The translations under genes were made by a program, and so were the position numbers. This document shows positions 7,645 through 9,961 of a stretch of DNA of 9,961 bases, piece after piece. Source of the DNA: an uncultured Gemmatimonadota bacterium (GTDB lineage Bacteria > Gemmatimonadota > Gemmatimonadetes > Gemmatimonadales > GWC2-71-9). Positions within the stretch are counted from its first letter, which is position 1; each line of letters opens with the position of its first letter. The stretch covers positions 1-9,961 of the forward strand of contig CAMLHP010000077.1 of assembly GCA_946479805.1 (NCBI GenBank), written 5' to 3'. Under the pieces are notes generated by a model. That model saw only the letters and a list, made by a program, of their open reading frames with translations. It made no database searches and was not told the origin of the DNA.

Positions 7645-8435
7645 AGCCCGGTAGGATGGTCGTGGAACTCCCACGGAAGGTCGAAGCGATCAGCCAGGTG
7701 AGACGCTAGCGCCTGCACGCCCAGTGATTCGGTGGCGTAATGCCCGCCCAGGAGGAGGTTGATGCCGGCCTCCATGGCGTCGAAGTAGTTGTGGTGGGCG
7801 CCCTCGCCGGTGATGAACGTGTCGAGCCCGGCTGCCTGGGCATCCTTGAGCATCGACGCGGCGCCACCCGTGATGATCCCGATCTTCCGTGCCCGGTCGG
7901 GGCCCCCCGGTACCAGCTTCGCCGGTCCGGTGCCCAACGCGCGCCCCAATTCCGCCGCCAGCGTTTCCCGGGATTCCAGGCCGTGGGGCGCATGGCCCCA
8001 GACGCCCAGCGCCACCCCGCGGTAGTCGCCAAACCTGCCCTCGACGTCGAGCCCCAGCCTTTCGGCCAGGACCATGTTGTTGCCTACTTCGTCGTGAAGG
8101 TCGAGCGGGATGTGGGCCGAATACACTGCGACGTCGGCAGAGAGCAATGCGTTGAGCCGGCGATACCGCCGGCCGGTGACCGGACGGTTGCCATCCCAGA
8201 ACAGCCCGTGGTGCACCAGCAGCAGCGGCGGGGCCGAGGTGTCGTCGCCCCTGCTGGCTTCTACCACACCGTCAATGGTCGCCTGCGACGCATCCACCGC
8301 CGCTATCAGCGAGCCTACCATCCCGCCGTTCTCCACCTGCAGCCCGTTGACCGCGGTGGGCTCGTCCGGTACCTCGCTGATCCGGAGATACGCGTCCAGA
8401 TACTCGGCCACTTCGGCGAGCGGCACGCCCTTCAT
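7641..8435 (-). CDS. NIF3-like dinuclear metal centre protein (YbgI/YqfO family)
   Basis: A 264-residue cytoplasmic protein of the NIF3 family, short form without the central PII-like insert. Known members form toroidal hexamers with two metals per subunit; the true reaction is unsettled, though the family is often labelled GTP cyclohydrolase I type 2. The metal ligands known from E. coli YbgI can be matched: H75 and H76 in LVHHGLFW, D112 in IPLDLHDEVGNN, and H232 and E236 in GGHYATE. Also typical are the N-terminal LDAYLRI...VNGLQVENG and ITGEGAHHNYFDA. The ATG at 8435 overlaps the lipoprotein stop as ATGA, with GAGGG nine bases upstream, and its own stop overlaps the ATPase start as GTGA. 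It is therefore built into the transporter operon, which suggests it acts on the imported compound or its product; that is inference. Confidence 0.94.
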   Translation of the reverse strand: MKGVPLAEVAEYLDAYLRISEVPDEPTAVNGLQVENGGMVGSLIAAVDASQATIDGVVEASRGDDTSAPPLLLVHHGLFWDGNRPVTGRRYRRLNALLSADVAVYSAHIPLDLHDEVGNNMVLAERLGLDVEGRFGDYRGVALGVWGHAPHGLESRETLAAELGRALGTGPAKLVPGGPDRARKIGIITGGAASMLKDAQAAGLDTFITGEGAHHNYFDAMEAGINLLLGGHYATESLGVQALASHLADRFDLPWEFHDHPTGL

Positions 8436-9442
8436 GGCGCCGCGCCCTCGAGGGGCTTCAGCGTTCCCTCGGCGATGGAGTCCCGGGCCGCTTCGACCCT
8501 CGCCATCAGCTCGGCCGGCACCACGGTCGCGAGTACCGGATTGGGCACGTAGCGCAGCACCTCGCTGGCAATCCCGAAAGATTCTTCCTGGGGGACGAAT
8601 CCGGAATCCTGAACCGCCCGCGCCACCAGCAGGAATGCATGAGGAAGGTCGATGACCGCCGATCCCAGAACGTGGCCCGGCGCCAGCGCCGCCTGATCGG
8701 CGTTGGCTCCGAAGACATACACCGAGTCGGCTTCCTTCGCAGCCTGGAACACTCCCAGCGCCGCAGCATCGGCGTTGTGGTGGAGCATGTCGGCGCCGAG
8801 GCGGATCTGGGCCAGCGCCGCTTCCTTCCCTGCCGCCGCGTCGTCCCAGTTGTTCAGGTACGTCACTCGGCTCACCACATCGGGGCGCACCGCCCGGGCG
8901 CCGTTGACCCAGCCCTGATAACCCCGCGCCACCGGCGGCAGCTCGACCCCGCCCACGAAACCGATGGTTCCGCTCCGGGTCATCCCACCAGCCACCATGC
9001 CGGCGAGGTAAGTCGCCTCTTCGATCCGGAAGACGATGGGGATCACCTGTCCCTGAACCCGCGCCCCTGAGTTCACCACAAAGACAGGGTCGTGATACTG
9101 TGCCGCCACTCGCTCTGATGGCTCCTGGAACTCAAAGCCATTGCCGATGATCAGGTCATACCCCTGCGCGGCATAGCTCCTGAGTGCCTCCTCCTGCGCA
9201 GCCGGTGTGGTGGCTTCGACAAGACTGATGTGGGCATCGAGGGAGTCCTCGATTCGGAGGAGTCCCTGGTAGGCACTCGAGTTCCAGGCGGCGTCCGCGA
9301 TGGACCCGGGGACTATCAGGGCGACTCGGTACTGGTCGGTAATGGCGGGAGAACCAGAGGAACATGAAGCAAGCGCCACCGTAACTACAGTAGCGATACA
9401 GCGACGCCGCAGTGTGTCCAATTCTGAAAGCACAGCGCGCAT
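8432..9442 (-). CDS. BMP-family substrate-binding lipoprotein of ABC importer
   Basis: Captures the ligand and delivers it to the permeases; relatives (BmpA, Treponema PnrA, Bacillus NupN) bind nucleosides. The 336-residue protein begins at the ATG at 9442 with a signal peptide ending in the lipobox LASC (Cys27), so it should be lipid-anchored. The N-terminal region before the hydrophobic core is long and contains two acidic residues, and there is no clear ribosome site, so a slightly later start is possible. BMP features: YRVALIVPGSIAD, AWNSSAYQGL (usual FNxxxWxGL), YDLIIGNGFEFQE, ATYLAGMVAG, IGFVGG and VYVFGANADQ (usual GVDSDQ). The GANADQ and GSAVIDLP motifs appear to lack an Asp and a Lys common in nucleoside binders. 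First gene of the coupled operon, 52 bases after the bactofilin stop. Confidence 0.92.
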   Translation of the reverse strand: MRAVLSELDTLRRRCIATVVTVALASCSSGSPAITDQYRVALIVPGSIADAAWNSSAYQGLLRIEDSLDAHISLVEATTPAAQEEALRSYAAQGYDLIIGNGFEFQEPSERVAAQYHDPVFVVNSGARVQGQVIPIVFRIEEATYLAGMVAGGMTRSGTIGFVGGVELPPVARGYQGWVNGARAVRPDVVSRVTYLNNWDDAAAGKEAALAQIRLGADMLHHNADAAALGVFQAAKEADSVYVFGANADQAALAPGHVLGSAVIDLPHAFLLVARAVQDSGFVPQEESFGIASEVLRYVPNPVLATVVPAELMARVEAARDSIAEGTLKPLEGAAP

Positions 9443-9463
9443 TGCAACGCCCGTGAACGGTTA

Positions 9464-9489
9464 AGTATCACATAAACGTTTGATGTCCA
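9464..9489 (-). promoter_or_regulatory. Possible extended -10 promoter for the transporter operon
   Basis: The 52-base gap between the bactofilin stop and the lipoprotein start is much more AT-rich than its surroundings. Read on the - strand it contains TGTGATACT (9464-9472), an extended -10-like site, and TGGACA (9484-9489), one mismatch from a -35 box, but only 14 bases apart. The spacing is too short for a standard sigma-70 promoter, so the -10 would have to work largely alone. The operon could instead be read through from the bactofilin gene. Confidence 0.25.
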
Positions 9490-9494
9490 CAGAC

Positions 9495-9920
9495 TTACGA
9501 ACTTTTAGACATCCCTCCGTCGGTCATGGCCACGGCGCCGGAGACACGGCCGCCCTCGAGGATGGCAATTTTGGGCGTTGCGATGTCACCTTTCACGACA
9601 GCGCTGGCTTGGAGCTCGACCCTTTCGGTTGCCCGAATATTCCCCTGTACGTCGCCGGCGACAATGGCTTCCTTGGTCTCGACGTCACCTTCGATCACGG
9701 CGCCGGGCGAGATGATGACCTGGGTGCTGGACCGGATGGTGCCCTTCACCCGGCCTTCGACCTTCACCACGCCCTCGGTCGACATGTCGCCTGTGACGGT
9801 CATGTCCTTGGCAATGATCGAAAGCGGAATGCCGTCGCCCTTCCGCCGGTTGAACGGCTGCTTGGCGCCGGATGCGGCCTCCGCTCCAGCTTCCGCGGGC
9901 GGGGTCGAGAAGATGGCCAT
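9495..9920 (-). CDS. Bactofilin (polymer-forming cytoskeletal protein)
   Basis: Bactofilins self-assemble without nucleotides into filaments, often on the inner membrane, and place cell-wall enzymes, stalk factors or chromosome-segregation proteins. This 141-residue protein has a disordered N-terminal tail (about 1-32, Ala/Gly/Pro-rich then basic NRRKGD), the beta-helical core (about 33-131) and a short Ser/Gly-rich tail. The core shows the repeated turns of the family: DMTVTGDMSTEGVVKVEGRVKG, split as VTGD, VEGRVKG, ISPGAVIEGDV, VAGDVQGNI, VVKGDI and RVSGAV. The ATG at 9920 is chosen because GGAGG (9928-9932, opposite strand) lies seven bases ahead; the adjacent TTG at 9923 is less likely. 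Same strand as the transporter operon, ending 52 bases before it. Upstream partners, often ParAB or M23 peptidases, lie outside the window. Confidence 0.94.
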   Translation of the reverse strand: MAIFSTPPAEAGAEAASGAKQPFNRRKGDGIPLSIIAKDMTVTGDMSTEGVVKVEGRVKGTIRSSTQVIISPGAVIEGDVETKEAIVAGDVQGNIRATERVELQASAVVKGDIATPKIAILEGGRVSGAVAMTDGGMSKSS

Positions 9921-9961
9921 CAACGTCCCTCCGTAATCTGGACCAGGGGATCCACGTTCTT

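Noticed and set aside
7740..8552. A 270-codon + strand open frame opposite the NIF3-like gene
   Set aside because: It is fully antisense to a gene with all five metal ligands in place; the frame is a product of third-position GC bias.

Overview
The window is GC-rich, gene-dense bacterial DNA with small gaps. It carries eight genes: two on the + strand at the left, then six on the - strand. The gene mix suggests an uncultured Gemmatimonadota or a similar GC-rich soil or water phylum: a DPP4-type S9 peptidase, a secreted TPR protein with paired Cys and His clusters, a DinB-fold protein and a bactofilin. This is inference from gene content and style; there is no rRNA or other marker gene to prove it.

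Left part (1-3237, + strand). A dipeptidyl-peptidase IV-like serine peptidase is cut by the left edge; its frame is open to the first base and the whole catalytic triad is present. After 124 bases comes a gene for an exported TPR protein of unknown function. A 116-bp inverted repeat (3244-3359, two 42-base arms matching at 37 positions) fills the gap between this gene and the converging DinB-like gene. It looks like a REP/BIME-type palindromic element and may also stop transcription from both sides.

Right part (3460-9961, - strand, read right to left). The order is bactofilin (cytoskeletal polymer), BMP-family lipoprotein, NIF3-like dinuclear-metal protein, double ABC ATPase, permease 1, permease 2, then the DinB-like protein after a 137-base gap. 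From the lipoprotein to permease 2, each junction is an ATGA, GTGA or TGATG overlap, so these five genes almost certainly form one translationally coupled operon. The transporter is of the BmpA/NupOPQ (YufOPQ) type, whose known members import nucleosides: the lipoprotein captures the ligand outside the membrane, the two permeases form the channel, and the ATPase powers it.

The unusual points lie in this operon. A NIF3-family gene sits between the binding protein and the ATPase. The binding protein appears to have lost two charged residues expected to hold the ribose. The ATPase has a changed first signature motif matching its degenerate second nucleotide site. The ATPase gene also contains an 8-bp tandem repeat of six units, whose slippage would shift the frame. 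I see no RNA genes, CRISPR array, insertion sequence or prophage. No stretch longer than 300 bases lacks a gene.
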